Part shown: positions 35,481 to 44,563 of the stretch, in pieces
Layout of the letters: each line of letters starts with the position of its first letter
How positions within the stretch are numbered: the stretch's first letter is position 1
Source: UBA1413 sp964395045
Lineage (GTDB): Bacteria; Bacteroidota; Bacteroidia; Bacteroidales; Prolixibacteraceae
Assembly (NCBI GenBank): GCA_964395045.1
Contig: CAYNBE010000002.1
Span: 1-51,403 of the forward strand
Length of the DNA: 51,403 nucleotides
Direction of reading: 5' to 3'
Notes under the pieces: model-generated
What the model saw: the letters and a program-made list of their open reading frames with translations, nothing else
What the model was told of the DNA's origin: nothing
Database searches by the model: none
Position numbers and translations under genes: made by a program

Positions 35481-35662
35481 GGGTTGTTTTATCTCTTTAC
35501 GAGTTTCCGGATGATACAGGTTTCATTCATATGATATTAAATTTCTGGGAAGGGATGCTATTTGCCAGACTGACTTGCAGCATCCGGTTTTAAAAGTCAA
35601 CAAAATTATTGTTGCTCATTTTATTGGACGTACATGTTTATGCGGCTTCAGAACAGAAGAAT

Positions 35663-37174
35663 TCAAGCCTTTACAGCAACAAATTTTTTTCTGTCTTCCC
35701 TGCAGATTGCCCTGATCAGCCGGCGGCCCGAACTGACACCGGTGGGCAGGCCACCCCCCGGTTCCACCCATTGTCCGCACATGTAAAAGTTTTTTAATCC
35801 GGGAATGGTTTGGTCCATGGGTTTCATTACCACCCCTGAATTTTCAGGAGTGATCAGCCAACCTTCAAAGCTCCCTTTCCAGTTACCTGTGTATCTTTCA
35901 AAAGTCAGGGGGGTAGCAACATTGGTCATTTCCACCTGTCCTGAAATACCGGGAAAGCGCAATTCAAGAAGTTCAATGATTTTTTTGAGTGCATTTTCTT
36001 TTTCCCTGAGATAAGCGTTCCGGTCACCAGCCAGGTTTTTCCACCAATCATAATCGCTTTCCAGTATAACTGCCAGGACAGTTTTCCCCGCAGGTGCGAG
36101 GGTGGGATCATGATGACAGGGATGGACCTGTAACCTTTGTATTGATTTGCCTGCAATTTCCACGGGTTGCGGAAGAGGATAACTCAGTCCTGAAACCATG
36201 CGGGGAATTTCTTCGAGTGTCCGGTGAATCCCCAGCCCAATGAAAAGGAGTGAGTGGAAAGTGGGCCATTTCTCATATTGCTGCCGGATGGCTGGAGTGA
36301 GATATTTTCCATCCAGCATCCCGAAAAGGGTTGCGTGGCCGTCGGCTGCCGATATCACCCGGCCGGCAGGATAGTATGTGCCATCGGAAAGCAATACTCC
36401 CGTAGCTTTGCCATCTTCAGTGCTGATCTTTTCCACTTTTGATTTGTAGGAAATCTCACCTCCTAGATCAAGGTATCTTTTTTCAAGGGCCCTTGAAAGC
36501 GGCATGGAACCCCCGACGGGGTATCCTGCATTTTTGTTATGCAGCCAGGCAAAAGTGAAGAGCATGAAAAACATCGAGAATTCAGGGATCCAGATTTCAT
36601 TGAAAGCTTCTTTTAAAACAGGATCTTTCAGTTTGGACGTGAAGTCTGAAATGGTGGTATTCATCCATTTCTTCATGCTTTTTCCATTTATGACCATGGT
36701 CATGATCATCTTGATTTTTTCCCAAATTCTCAACGGCAACAGGGTGTTTTTTGCAGGTTGGTCAAATACCAGGCACATCCGGATGCCGTTGGTGAATTCC
36801 CTGATCAGACCGGCATCTGCTGGTGAAAACTCCGTCAAATGTTTCTCCAGCCTGTCAATGTCGGAGTAAAAGGTTACCATCCGGCCATCGGCGGCTTCGT
36901 GCCGGAAATAAATATCCATATTGATAAACTCCCTTCCCGGAACAATTCCGACTTCTTCCCAGAACTGGTGAAAACTGCTTTTCTGAGATGAACCAACCAG
37001 CCAATGAACGCAGCCGTCGATGGTGTAACCGTTGCGCACCCACGAAGTGCACAACCCTCCCGGTTTGTCGTGCATTTCAAATATCCGTGTCTGGTATCCG
37101 TTTAACCTGGCATAAATACCGGCCGAAAGCCCTGCGACTCCCCCTCCGATGATAATGATTGAATTTTTGTCCAT
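35663..37174 (-). CDS. FAD-dependent oxidoreductase, phytoene desaturase / carotenoid isomerase-like
   Basis: An N-terminal dinucleotide-binding motif (IIIIGGGVAGLSAGIYARLNG begins at residue 5; GxGxxG-type) is followed by the amine-oxidase-family motif KPGGLCTSW (about 38-46) and DGCVHWLVGSS. The C-terminal FAD motif is NFYMCGQWVEPGGGLPTGVSSG (about 470). A length of 503 residues fits CrtI/CrtISO-like and retinol saturase-like enzymes. Carotenoid genes are absent nearby, so the substrate may be another isoprenoid or lipid. It is 182 bp upstream of the Memo-AMMECR1 gene on the same strand. Confidence 0.9.
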   Translation of the reverse strand: MDKNSIIIIGGGVAGLSAGIYARLNGYQTRIFEMHDKPGGLCTSWVRNGYTIDGCVHWLVGSSQKSSFHQFWEEVGIVPGREFINMDIYFRHEAADGRMVTFYSDIDRLEKHLTEFSPADAGLIREFTNGIRMCLVFDQPAKNTLLPLRIWEKIKMIMTMVINGKSMKKWMNTTISDFTSKLKDPVLKEAFNEIWIPEFSMFFMLFTFAWLHNKNAGYPVGGSMPLSRALEKRYLDLGGEISYKSKVEKISTEDGKATGVLLSDGTYYPAGRVISAADGHATLFGMLDGKYLTPAIRQQYEKWPTFHSLLFIGLGIHRTLEEIPRMVSGLSYPLPQPVEIAGKSIQRLQVHPCHHDPTLAPAGKTVLAVILESDYDWWKNLAGDRNAYLREKENALKKIIELLELRFPGISGQVEMTNVATPLTFERYTGNWKGSFEGWLITPENSGVVMKPMDQTIPGLKNFYMCGQWVEPGGGLPTGVSSGRRLIRAICREDRKKFVAVKA

Positions 37175-37521
37175 AAGTCGGTGTTTTTTGTTGACTAAAT
37201 TACTGAATCAGTCCAGCAATCAGAATTTTTTCACTTGTTGTTTTTATCATGACAATCATTTTTTATGGTTATTCCGGTAGCCGGGCATTGTTTGGGTTTG
37301 CAAAGTGGTATTCTGTTTTAAATCCCCAAAGGTTTTTTGGAGGATAGCATATTTTCAGAATACCATGTACCGNNNNNNNNNNTTCTTAATAACAATGATG
37401 ATTAATATGAAAGATCGAAAGAAAATGTTTTCTTTATTATTCATTGATGGTTGTCTGTCAATTCTTTATACTGTCTTTATTTTTTCAGCCCCAATTTTGC
37501 ATTGACCGAAAGGAGTTGCAT
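37175..37521. other. Intergenic region interrupted by an assembly gap
   Basis: Divergent region between the FAD oxidoreductase and the first TrkH gene. Ten N at 37373-37382 mark unknown sequence, so promoters and neighbour relations across this point are uncertain. An AGGAG at 37511-37515 lies 6 bases before the ATG at 37522 and decides that start. Confidence 0.6.
37373..37382. other. Assembly gap (10 N)
   Basis: Ten undetermined bases in a row. The true length of missing sequence is not known; contigs on either side may have been joined by read pairs. Confidence 0.98.
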
Positions 37522-39096
37522 ATGTCAATGAAAATGAGGACATTCAAAACGGTGATGAAACAAATGGGGTACCTGCTTGTTTTGGAATCTGTCATCATGT
37601 TGGTTCCTGCTTTTATTGCTCTTTTGTACAGTGAATGGTTTTCAACAGCCGGATTTGTAATCTCATCGGCAGCAACTTTCATGACAGGCAATTTATTATA
37701 TAGGAAGTTGCAAGGGGCAGATGATCCGCTACATGGCCAGGCAATACTGGTGGCAGCATCCGGATGGTTATTACTTTCGTTATTGGGAGGATTGCCTTTT
37801 TTAGTAATTGCAAATATTACTCCTGTGGAAGTCATGAATCGGTTTATTCCTCCCGGGCAACTTTACACTGATTCGAGTCTTCTCTTTTTCAGGAATCCCC
37901 TACATTGTGTTTTTGAAAGTGTAAGCGCCTTTACCACAACCGGGTTCACTATTGCGGTCCATGAACCGTCGGTAGGGCACGGAATTCTTTTTTACCGTTC
38001 ACTTGCTAACTGGATCGGTGGAGCCGGTTTTATTATCCTTGCAGTATCGGTATATGGAAATATTTCACGAAAGAGTGCAATTCTGTTGCTTAAATCAGAA
38101 TCATCCATTGAAAAACTCAAACCACATGTGATGGACTCAGCAAGAGTGATCTGCAAAAGGTATCTCATCATCACACTGTTTCTGATTTTCTATTTGATTA
38201 TTGGTACTTTGCTCATTTTACCGGATTATCCTTTACGGGATAACATTTTTGACTCTGTCAACCATGCCATGAACGGTATTTCAACCGGAGGTTTCAGCAC
38301 CCTCGATGACAGTATTGCCGGGTATCATTCTGTATCCATGGAGTTACTTTATTTGCTGCCAATGGTTGTAGGATCATTTTCACTTCTTTTTTACTTCAAG
38401 CTTTTCAGGGATAAAAAAATCGCTGAATTTTGGAACGACATCCAAACACGGGCATTGTTGCTTTCCTTCATGTTTGGAAGCCTGATATTGTTCTTTCTGT
38501 TCATCCATGGTCAAAATACCAATCATCCGGTTACTGTGGCCGTTTTCCAGTTTGTCAGTGCAATGTCAACAACCGGTTGGCAGACTTCTGACATTGGAAA
38601 CTGGGATGTTATATCCGTTTTATTTATCGTTTTTGCAGGTATGGTTATCGGTGGAGCTTCCGGATCGACTGTCGGAGGGATTAAAATGATCCGTGTCTTG
38701 TTGATTATGAAAGGGATCAAATGGCATCTTCAAAGGGCATTCCTCTCGGAAAATACAATCAAATCAGTCAGGTTTAACGGCAAATGCCTTCCAACTGATG
38801 AAATGAATGGATTGTTGTCTTCTTCCCTGATCATGGTTGTTTTATTCCTGGTTATCCTGTTTTGCGGAACCCTGGTTACGTTATTTTTTAAAGGGAACGG
38901 ATTCAGCACTGCTGATGCACTGTTTGAATCTGCTTCGGCCATGGCGACCTGTGGACTAACAACTGGGATTGTTGGTCCATCGATGTCTCCCGTTGTTGAG
39001 ATTGTTTATATCTTTCAGATGTTAGCCGGCCGGCTTGAAATTATTCCGGTACTTGCATTCATCAGGGCATTTTTTAAAGGCACTTATTCCTGGTAA
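37522..39096 (+). CDS. TrkH/KtrB-type potassium uptake channel subunit (first copy)
   Basis: An integral membrane protein of about 524 residues with four pore loops of the superfamily of K+ transporters: SVSAFTTTGFTI, MNGISTGGFST, SAMSTTGWQTS and SASAMATCGLTTG. The pore Gly of each filter is present. It needs a cytoplasmic TrkA/KtrA partner for gating, which is not in the window. Start chosen at ATG 37522 because of the AGGAG 6 bases upstream; a longer frame from 37444 lacks support. Next to the KdpDE-like pair on the opposite strand. Confidence 0.92.
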   Translation: MSMKMRTFKTVMKQMGYLLVLESVIMLVPAFIALLYSEWFSTAGFVISSAATFMTGNLLYRKLQGADDPLHGQAILVAASGWLLLSLLGGLPFLVIANITPVEVMNRFIPPGQLYTDSSLLFFRNPLHCVFESVSAFTTTGFTIAVHEPSVGHGILFYRSLANWIGGAGFIILAVSVYGNISRKSAILLLKSESSIEKLKPHVMDSARVICKRYLIITLFLIFYLIIGTLLILPDYPLRDNIFDSVNHAMNGISTGGFSTLDDSIAGYHSVSMELLYLLPMVVGSFSLLFYFKLFRDKKIAEFWNDIQTRALLLSFMFGSLILFFLFIHGQNTNHPVTVAVFQFVSAMSTTGWQTSDIGNWDVISVLFIVFAGMVIGGASGSTVGGIKMIRVLLIMKGIKWHLQRAFLSENTIKSVRFNGKCLPTDEMNGLLSSSLIMVVLFLVILFCGTLVTLFFKGNGFSTADALFESASAMATCGLTTGIVGPSMSPVVEIVYIFQMLAGRLEIIPVLAFIRAFFKGTYSW

Positions 39097-39382
39097 AAAA
39101 GAAAAACTGTCAGCTCCATTCTGAAAGTTTCGATAAAGCACAACTTCACCGGGAGAAACCGGTCACTCATAAACGGAAGATTCTTCGGTACCGGATTCCA
39201 GCTTTGTTCAAGGCACTGAGGTTTCAAAAAGTCGAAAAAAAACATTTTCACACTTAAATTTATCCTGCCGGCATTGGTTGAATCAGGAAGAGGAGTATAC
39301 TTATTCAATTACTGCCCTCCCGTTTCGTACCCTGAATTCCGGTGAGCGCATTCCCCGTCGGCTCTGCCGCGGGGTAAGTGAA

Positions 39383-40063
39383 TTACAGTAGCCGGTACCC
39401 GATTCCCGATTCGGTGATGATCATTTTGGGTTTGGATGGGTTGTCTTCCAGTTTTTTTCTTAGCTGGGCAATAAATACCCTCAGATACTGGGATTGTTCC
39501 ATATAACCATGTCCCCAGACTTCGCGGAGAATATACTGATGGGTCAATACCCGCCCCTGGTTTTTAGCAAGTAATACCAACAATGAAAATTCGGTTGATG
39601 TCAGTTTAACAATTTCCATGTTTTTGCGAACCAGATGATTGGCAAGGTCGATAGTGACTGGTCCGAATTCAAGAACAGGATCATCTTCTCTGTTTTCACC
39701 TGTCCTAGCGGCAGCGCGCAACCTGGCAAGTAGTTCACCTGTCCTGAATGGTTTTGTGAGATAATCATTCGCTCCGTTGTCAAGCGCTTTGATGATTTCA
39801 TCTTCGGAGTTCCTGACCGACAAAATAATAACCGGTTTTTTATACCATTCCCGCAGTTTTAACAACAATTCCTGGCCATCGATATCAGGAAGGGCCAGGT
39901 CCAGAATAATCAGGGAGGGGTGATGGGTTGCGGCAGCGATCAGTCCTTCTTTTCCGTTTTCTGCCTGTATAATTTTGTAACCCCTGGCTGATAAGGTTAT
40001 TTCAAGCAGGCGTCTGATCTGGAGTTCATCGTCAACGATCAGGATAGTCTCTTTTTCGTTCAT
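39383..40063 (-). CDS. kdpE: KdpE-like response regulator (OmpR family)
   Basis: Receiver domain (1-120) with DDE at 11-13, phospho-acceptor Asp in IILDLALPD (about 54) and the switch Lys in YLTKPF (about 105), then an OmpR-type winged-helix DNA-binding domain (about 130-226: KLTSTEFSLLVLLAKNQGRVL, given from 152; VFIAQLRKKLEDNP; ESGIGYRLL). Best resemblance is to KdpE. It follows the KdpD-like kinase by 109 bp. Because kdpFABC is missing here, its targets may be the neighbouring trkH genes or a distant kdp operon. Confidence 0.92.
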   Translation of the reverse strand: MNEKETILIVDDELQIRRLLEITLSARGYKIIQAENGKEGLIAAATHHPSLIILDLALPDIDGQELLLKLREWYKKPVIILSVRNSEDEIIKALDNGANDYLTKPFRTGELLARLRAAARTGENREDDPVLEFGPVTIDLANHLVRKNMEIVKLTSTEFSLLVLLAKNQGRVLTHQYILREVWGHGYMEQSQYLRVFIAQLRKKLEDNPSKPKMIITESGIGYRLL

Positions 40064-40172
40064 TTCTTCATGTTTTCAGTTGCTTTGCCATTTGGCCGGA
40101 TATTACTGAATATTACTTGTATCCCCCTTCTATTCGTTGAATCTGTTTCAGGAGAATGTACGATGAATCACG

Positions 40173-41567
40173 TTATTGCTGAACGAGGCTCATGTCAGGT
40201 TTTTCAGTCGGGATAAGAATGGTGAATTTAGCGCCTCCCTTTACATTATTCTCGGCAATGATTTTACCGTTATGTGCTTCGACAAATCCTTTCACAATTG
40301 ACAAACCGAGGCCTAAACCGCCTGTTTTGCTGCCACTTCCCCTGAAGAACTTCTTAAATACGTTGGCGAGTTCCTTTTCAGGAAAACCCGGCCCGTTGTC
40401 GGTAATTTCAATCACCAGTTGTCCATTGCTGGAATAGGTTTTAAGCAGTATGACAGATGCCGGCGGAGCGTGTTGTGTTGCGTTTAAAATGAGATTGTAC
40501 AGGACACGCTCCATCAATCCGAAATCAATCCTGACAAGGGGCATCTCATCTTCGATGATCACTCTGAAGGAAAATGGTTTCAGTTCATCTTTCAGATCTT
40601 CGGTGACTTTATTGATCAGGTCATTCAGGTCACACCAGTCGGGCCTCAGGGAGATGTGCCCGCTTTCGATCCTTGATATGTTAAGAAGATTTTCGATCAG
40701 ACGGTTTAATCTCAGGGAAGCCGTAAATATTTCAACACATAATTCCGACTGGGCACGCTTTGATTTTGTTGAATTGATGATTGAATCAGATGCGCCCATG
40801 ATGGTTGCGACAGGGATTCTCAATTCATGTGAAATGGAACTGAAGAGAGTACGGTACAGCCGCTCTGATTCATTCAGGAGCCTTGCTTTTTGTGCAAGCT
40901 CACCCAGGAACTCCCTTTCAATGGCATTGGATACCTGGGTGACAAAAATGTCCCAGAAAGACCTTTGTTCATTTTCGAAAGGTTTATTTTGCCGGACACT
41001 AATGACCCCGGGGTTCATCCGTGTTCCTGTCAGCGGATAATAGGTTCCGTCCACTGCAAAAGTGTTCGGGGTGAACTCACCTGCTTCTTTCGAATTGTTA
41101 TATACCCATTCTGCAACATGTTTTTCACTACAGGAGAGAGTTATCGTATGCGGCTTTCTTCCAATATCTTCCAGTTTATTATTGCCGTCCTGCAGGATAA
41201 AGACCGGATTAAGATTGAAATGGATGTTGATCCGGGCCGATGCCACGCGGATCACTTCATCGATCCCGGAAGCTTTGGATAATTCCTTTGTCAGCTGAAA
41301 CAGGGCATTGGTCCGTTTCTCCCTGTCGCGTGCCAGCTTTTCCTGTCTGCGTACCCTCGTGGTCAGTATGCCATTCACCAGCACGATAATGAAAAACAAT
41401 CCGAAAATCAGGATATCTTCGGTCTTTTCTATTTTAAATGTATAATAAGGAGGGATAAAGAAATAATTCCAAGCCAGTGCACTGAGTGTTGAGGCTACCA
41501 ATACAGGCCCAATCCCCAGAAAAACCGACATGATGGTAACTGCAAAAAGCAGGATGAATGAGACCAT
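40173..41567 (-). CDS. kdpD: KdpD-like sensor histidine kinase, short form, unclear 5' end
   Basis: Corresponds to the C-terminal half of KdpD: membrane helices of the DUF4118 region (GIGPVLVASTLSALAWNYFFIPP, from about 18), a GAF-like domain (about 75-225), H-box SSISHELRIPVATIMGASDS (His near 245), N-box LILNATQHAP, and G-boxes ITDNGPGFP and GGLGLGLSI. The N-terminal KdpD/Usp sensor domains are missing. The reading frame stays open upstream to 41648 and encodes what looks like the first membrane helix (YLLSVAITSGTALLC), yet no ATG, GTG or TTG lies there. A likely start at 41696 is cut off by in-frame TAA and TGA. The ATG at 41567 is the first standard start after them. Confidence 0.82.
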   Translation of the reverse strand: MVSFILLFAVTIMSVFLGIGPVLVASTLSALAWNYFFIPPYYTFKIEKTEDILIFGLFFIIVLVNGILTTRVRRQEKLARDREKRTNALFQLTKELSKASGIDEVIRVASARINIHFNLNPVFILQDGNNKLEDIGRKPHTITLSCSEKHVAEWVYNNSKEAGEFTPNTFAVDGTYYPLTGTRMNPGVISVRQNKPFENEQRSFWDIFVTQVSNAIEREFLGELAQKARLLNESERLYRTLFSSISHELRIPVATIMGASDSIINSTKSKRAQSELCVEIFTASLRLNRLIENLLNISRIESGHISLRPDWCDLNDLINKVTEDLKDELKPFSFRVIIEDEMPLVRIDFGLMERVLYNLILNATQHAPPASVILLKTYSSNGQLVIEITDNGPGFPEKELANVFKKFFRGSGSKTGGLGLGLSIVKGFVEAHNGKIIAENNVKGGAKFTILIPTEKPDMSLVQQ

Positions 41568-41757
41568 GTGATAATTCTGGGAATTTGCAAGCGGGGTGCA
41601 AAGCAGGGCTGTGCCACTGGTTATGGCGACCGAAAGCAGATAATTAAATCAGCCGGATTAAAACTTAACATGTAGTAATTTTTTAAAAAAATTCATTTGG
41701 TTTCAGTTGCTTTGCCCGATTTCAAATTTAAGCAAATAAACCCTTCCGCCACCGGGT

Positions 41758-43212
41758 TTATTTTTTCCAGAATTCCCTAGTGAACAACATAAGAATGGTA
41801 TAAATTTCCAATCTTCCCAGAAGCATAAAACCAGAAAGTACAAGCTTTCCAAAACCGGGCAGATGGGCGAAATTGCCTGCAGGCCCCACACTTCCCAGCC
41901 CCGGACCGATTCCGGCCATGCAGGTGGCAACGGAGCTTCCGGCAGTCATCATCTCAATTCCGATGACCATGAGCAACCCACTTCCGGCAAGGAAAACAAC
42001 AAAATAAAGCACGATGAAGGCTAAAATGGAACTGTTTGTTTCTTCATCAATCGCGTTGTTGTTGATCTGGATATTGAACACTGCCTTGGGATGCACCATT
42101 TGCCGGAATGACCTGTGGATGTTCTTGATGGCAACCAGGTGTCTTGCCATCTTGATGCCACCGGCTGTTGATCCGGTACTACCGCCCAGAAACATGGAAA
42201 GAAAAATAATCCACCAGGCAACCTGAGGCCACTGCATATAGTCGGCAGTTGCGAATCCGGTACAGGTAATAATCGAAATTACCTGGAAAAAACCGCTTCT
42301 GAGTGACTCTTCCAGAGGTTTATTCATTTTTATGTAGAGGGAAGTTGATACAAACAAACCAATTATGAAAATCATCAGCAGATAAAACCGAAGTTCTTCA
42401 TTTAGCCTGACTTTTCCGAAGCTTTTCTTTACCATGTAGTAATAAATTACATAGTTGATCCCTGATAAAAGCATAAAGAGCATAATCACGTACTGGATAT
42501 AGGGGGAATATCCGGCAATGCTACTGTTTTTTGGTGAAAATCCCCCGGTCGCAACCGTAGCGAATGAATGGCAGATGCTTTCGAATAAATTCATCCCACC
42601 CAGCAGTAAAAGGATTATTTCAGCGATTGTCAGTGAAATGTAAATAAGCAGGATCCTGATGCCCACCGTTTTGATTTTGGGTTCTATTTTATCCTGGAAC
42701 GACGATTCGAGGGTGAAAAGGTGATATCCGTTGATGTGGAGCGAAGGCATCACCAGGATCACCAGCATGATAATGCCGATCCCCCCGATCCAATGTGTCA
42801 TGCTTCTCCAAAACAAAATAGATTTCGGGAGTGCTTCAATATCGGTAAGAACAGAAGCCCCTGTGGTGGAAAATCCGGAAATGGATTCAAAGAAAGCGTT
42901 AATAAATGAAGGAATCGATCCTGAAAAAATATAAGGAAGACAACCAAACAGGCTGATCAGCAGCCACGAAATTGTTACAACCAGGTAGGCATCCTTTGGG
43001 TTGAAATGCGCTTCTGTGTTTTGTTTGCTCTTTGATACCATAAACAATGTTCCTCCTGTGATCATAGCAGCAAGGGCAGGAATTATAAAAGGGCCTGACT
43101 TTTCTTTGAAAAAAAAGCTGGCAATGGCACAACCAAACAATGCCGCAGCAGTGATGATCAGGTTCCGGCTGATCACCTTAAAGATGATCCTGAAATTTTT
43201 CAGTTTACGCAT
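41758..43212 (-). CDS. TrkH/KtrB-type potassium uptake channel subunit (second copy)
   Basis: 484 residues with the four-repeat K+ channel layout; pore motifs SISGFSTTGASVL, SFATVATGGFSP, SIITCTGFATADY and SVATCMAGIGPG. Sequence differs considerably from the copy at 37.5 kb (N-terminus, loop lengths), so this is an old paralogue, not a recent duplicate. Located about 110 bp upstream of the KdpD-like frame and on the same strand, so channel, kinase and regulator may share a transcript. No trkA homologue in view. Confidence 0.93.
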   Translation of the reverse strand: MRKLKNFRIIFKVISRNLIITAAALFGCAIASFFFKEKSGPFIIPALAAMITGGTLFMVSKSKQNTEAHFNPKDAYLVVTISWLLISLFGCLPYIFSGSIPSFINAFFESISGFSTTGASVLTDIEALPKSILFWRSMTHWIGGIGIIMLVILVMPSLHINGYHLFTLESSFQDKIEPKIKTVGIRILLIYISLTIAEIILLLLGGMNLFESICHSFATVATGGFSPKNSSIAGYSPYIQYVIMLFMLLSGINYVIYYYMVKKSFGKVRLNEELRFYLLMIFIIGLFVSTSLYIKMNKPLEESLRSGFFQVISIITCTGFATADYMQWPQVAWWIIFLSMFLGGSTGSTAGGIKMARHLVAIKNIHRSFRQMVHPKAVFNIQINNNAIDEETNSSILAFIVLYFVVFLAGSGLLMVIGIEMMTAGSSVATCMAGIGPGLGSVGPAGNFAHLPGFGKLVLSGFMLLGRLEIYTILMLFTREFWKK

Positions 43213-43600
43213 ATCAGAATATTTTATGCAGCAATCAGAATATCAGCTCTTTTATTAAGCGAATCCTGAAATTTTCACATAGAACAATGCACGCACAAAC
43301 TAAATATGGAATTGATAAGGACAATATTAAGATATTACTGTGGGGTATAAAGATTTTATAAAAAGTGGGTACAAACGGCGTATTTTCAATATAAATGCAT
43401 ATCCGCAGGGATGGAAACGGATTCAAATCAAGAATGACAGACCGACTCCGGCTATAAACGGCACTTTACCAATGAATTTATCAGAAATGTACCCTCGGTC
43501 TCCCGTTTTGTCGGATCGGTGGAAAGACCTGCTTCATTTTTCATTTATCATAAACCCGTTGTAAATGAATCAATTTACAACGGGTTTACATAGTTTCTTG
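43213..43600. other. Intergenic region between the second trkH and tRNA-Leu
   Basis: 388 bases, AT-rich, with no credible gene. A frame on the plus strand (43340-43564) has no family resemblance and ends inside the hairpin. The only clear structure is the 16-base hairpin at 43551-43588. Confidence 0.4.
43551..43588 (-). terminator. Perfect 16-bp hairpin downstream of tRNA-Leu
   Basis: TAAACCCGTTGTAAAT (43551-43566) and its exact complement (43573-43588) with a 6-base loop. It lies 13 bases past the tRNA 3' end. There is no long T run, so it may be a processing or weak termination structure for the tRNA transcript rather than a canonical intrinsic terminator. Confidence 0.55.
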
Positions 43601-43684
43601 TGCCCGGGGCGGGACTCGAACCCGCACGATATTGCTATCACTGGATTTTGAGTCCAGCGCGTCTACCAGTTCCGCCACCCGGGC
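43601..43684 (-). tRNA. tRNA-Leu (CAA anticodon)
   Basis: Reading the minus strand, an 84-base cloverleaf: acceptor stem GCCCGGG / CCCGGGC with discriminator A, D arm GGCGGAACTGGTAGACGC (class II Leu type), anticodon loop CTCAAAA giving anticodon CAA, a long variable arm (about TGATAGCAATATCG) and T loop GGTTCGAGTCC. CCA is not encoded. The long variable arm and A73 agree with leucine identity. It reads UUG codons. Confidence 0.96.
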
Positions 43685-43961
43685 AGTCTAAGAGGTGCAA
43701 AACTAATATTTTTTTGTGAAAATCAGTCATTCCTTTGATTCATTCAGGCATGAATGAAATTTCCTGCTGTTGGATCATGCTTCAGATGCAGAGGGATGAA
43801 ACCTTTCAAGGGGAATATCTTCAAATGGTAAACTTTGCTTCCTGTAAAATGTTTACATTTATATCTGTTTTGGATAACGGTTCAGAAAAAAGCCGGAATC
43901 CGGAATATAGAAGGGACCGGTTGCCTGATAGTGCCACCAGAAAGCGTTTAACGGATAAAAA

Positions 43962-44507
43962 ATGGATGAACAGGCTCTGTTGAAAAGGGTTCGCGCCGAT
44001 GACCATGAAGCCTTTAAAATCCTCTTTGACGGCTTCTATGCTTCGTTGTGCCACTATGCAAGCCATTTTCTGTACAACGATGCACAGGCTGAAGAGGTGG
44101 TACAGGAACTTTTTGTAAAAATCTGGGAAATGAGGAAAACCCTTGTTATCAGGACTTCTTTTCAGCAATATCTTTTTCGTTCAGTCAGGAACAAATGCCT
44201 GAATATCATCAGGCAGGAAAAGGTTAAAAAACTTCATGCAGGGAAAATCAAGAAGGAATTACTTTCAGAAGATTCGGAAGAGGATTTTTTTCTCACCCCG
44301 GAAATGGCAATTCAAATCGAAGAGACAATCGCATCGCTTCCTGAAAAACGGCGCATAATTTTCAGACTAAACCGTGAAAACGGATTAAAATACCGGGAAA
44401 TTGCCGAACAGCTTGGGATTTCGGTGAAAACGGTGGAAGCGCAGATGGGAATGTCCCTGAAAGCACTGCGTGATAAATTCAGCACGTTTCTTTTCTTTTT
44501 TATCTAA
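43962..44507 (+). CDS. ECF-type sigma factor (Bacteroidota FecI-like family)
   Basis: 181 residues: sigma region 2 (about 20-85: AEEVVQELFVKIWEMRK and FQQYLFRSVRNKCLNIIR) and region 4 (about 125-175: SLPEKRRIIFRLNRENGLKY then EIAEQLGISVKTVEAQM). It has the usual look of sigma factors paired with FecR anti-sigma proteins in this phylum. FecR follows 56 bp downstream, and the rest of the cluster reads in the same direction, so these genes are the likely targets or signal partners. Confidence 0.93.
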   Translation: MDEQALLKRVRADDHEAFKILFDGFYASLCHYASHFLYNDAQAEEVVQELFVKIWEMRKTLVIRTSFQQYLFRSVRNKCLNIIRQEKVKKLHAGKIKKELLSEDSEEDFFLTPEMAIQIEETIASLPEKRRIIFRLNRENGLKYREIAEQLGISVKTVEAQMGMSLKALRDKFSTFLFFFI

Positions 44508-44563
44508 AAAATTTCAGAAAAACGAATAAGGGTATTTTACCCCTTCCGTGTCATTCATTAGAG

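Noticed and set aside
37444..37521. N-terminal extension of the first TrkH protein
   Set aside because: The extension starts with TTG, is close to the gap and lacks a ribosome-binding site, while ATG 37522 has AGGAG 6 bases upstream.
43340..43564. Plus-strand open frame of 74 codons between trkH and tRNA-Leu
   Set aside because: No family resemblance, no start signal, and it ends inside the perfect hairpin; most likely chance.
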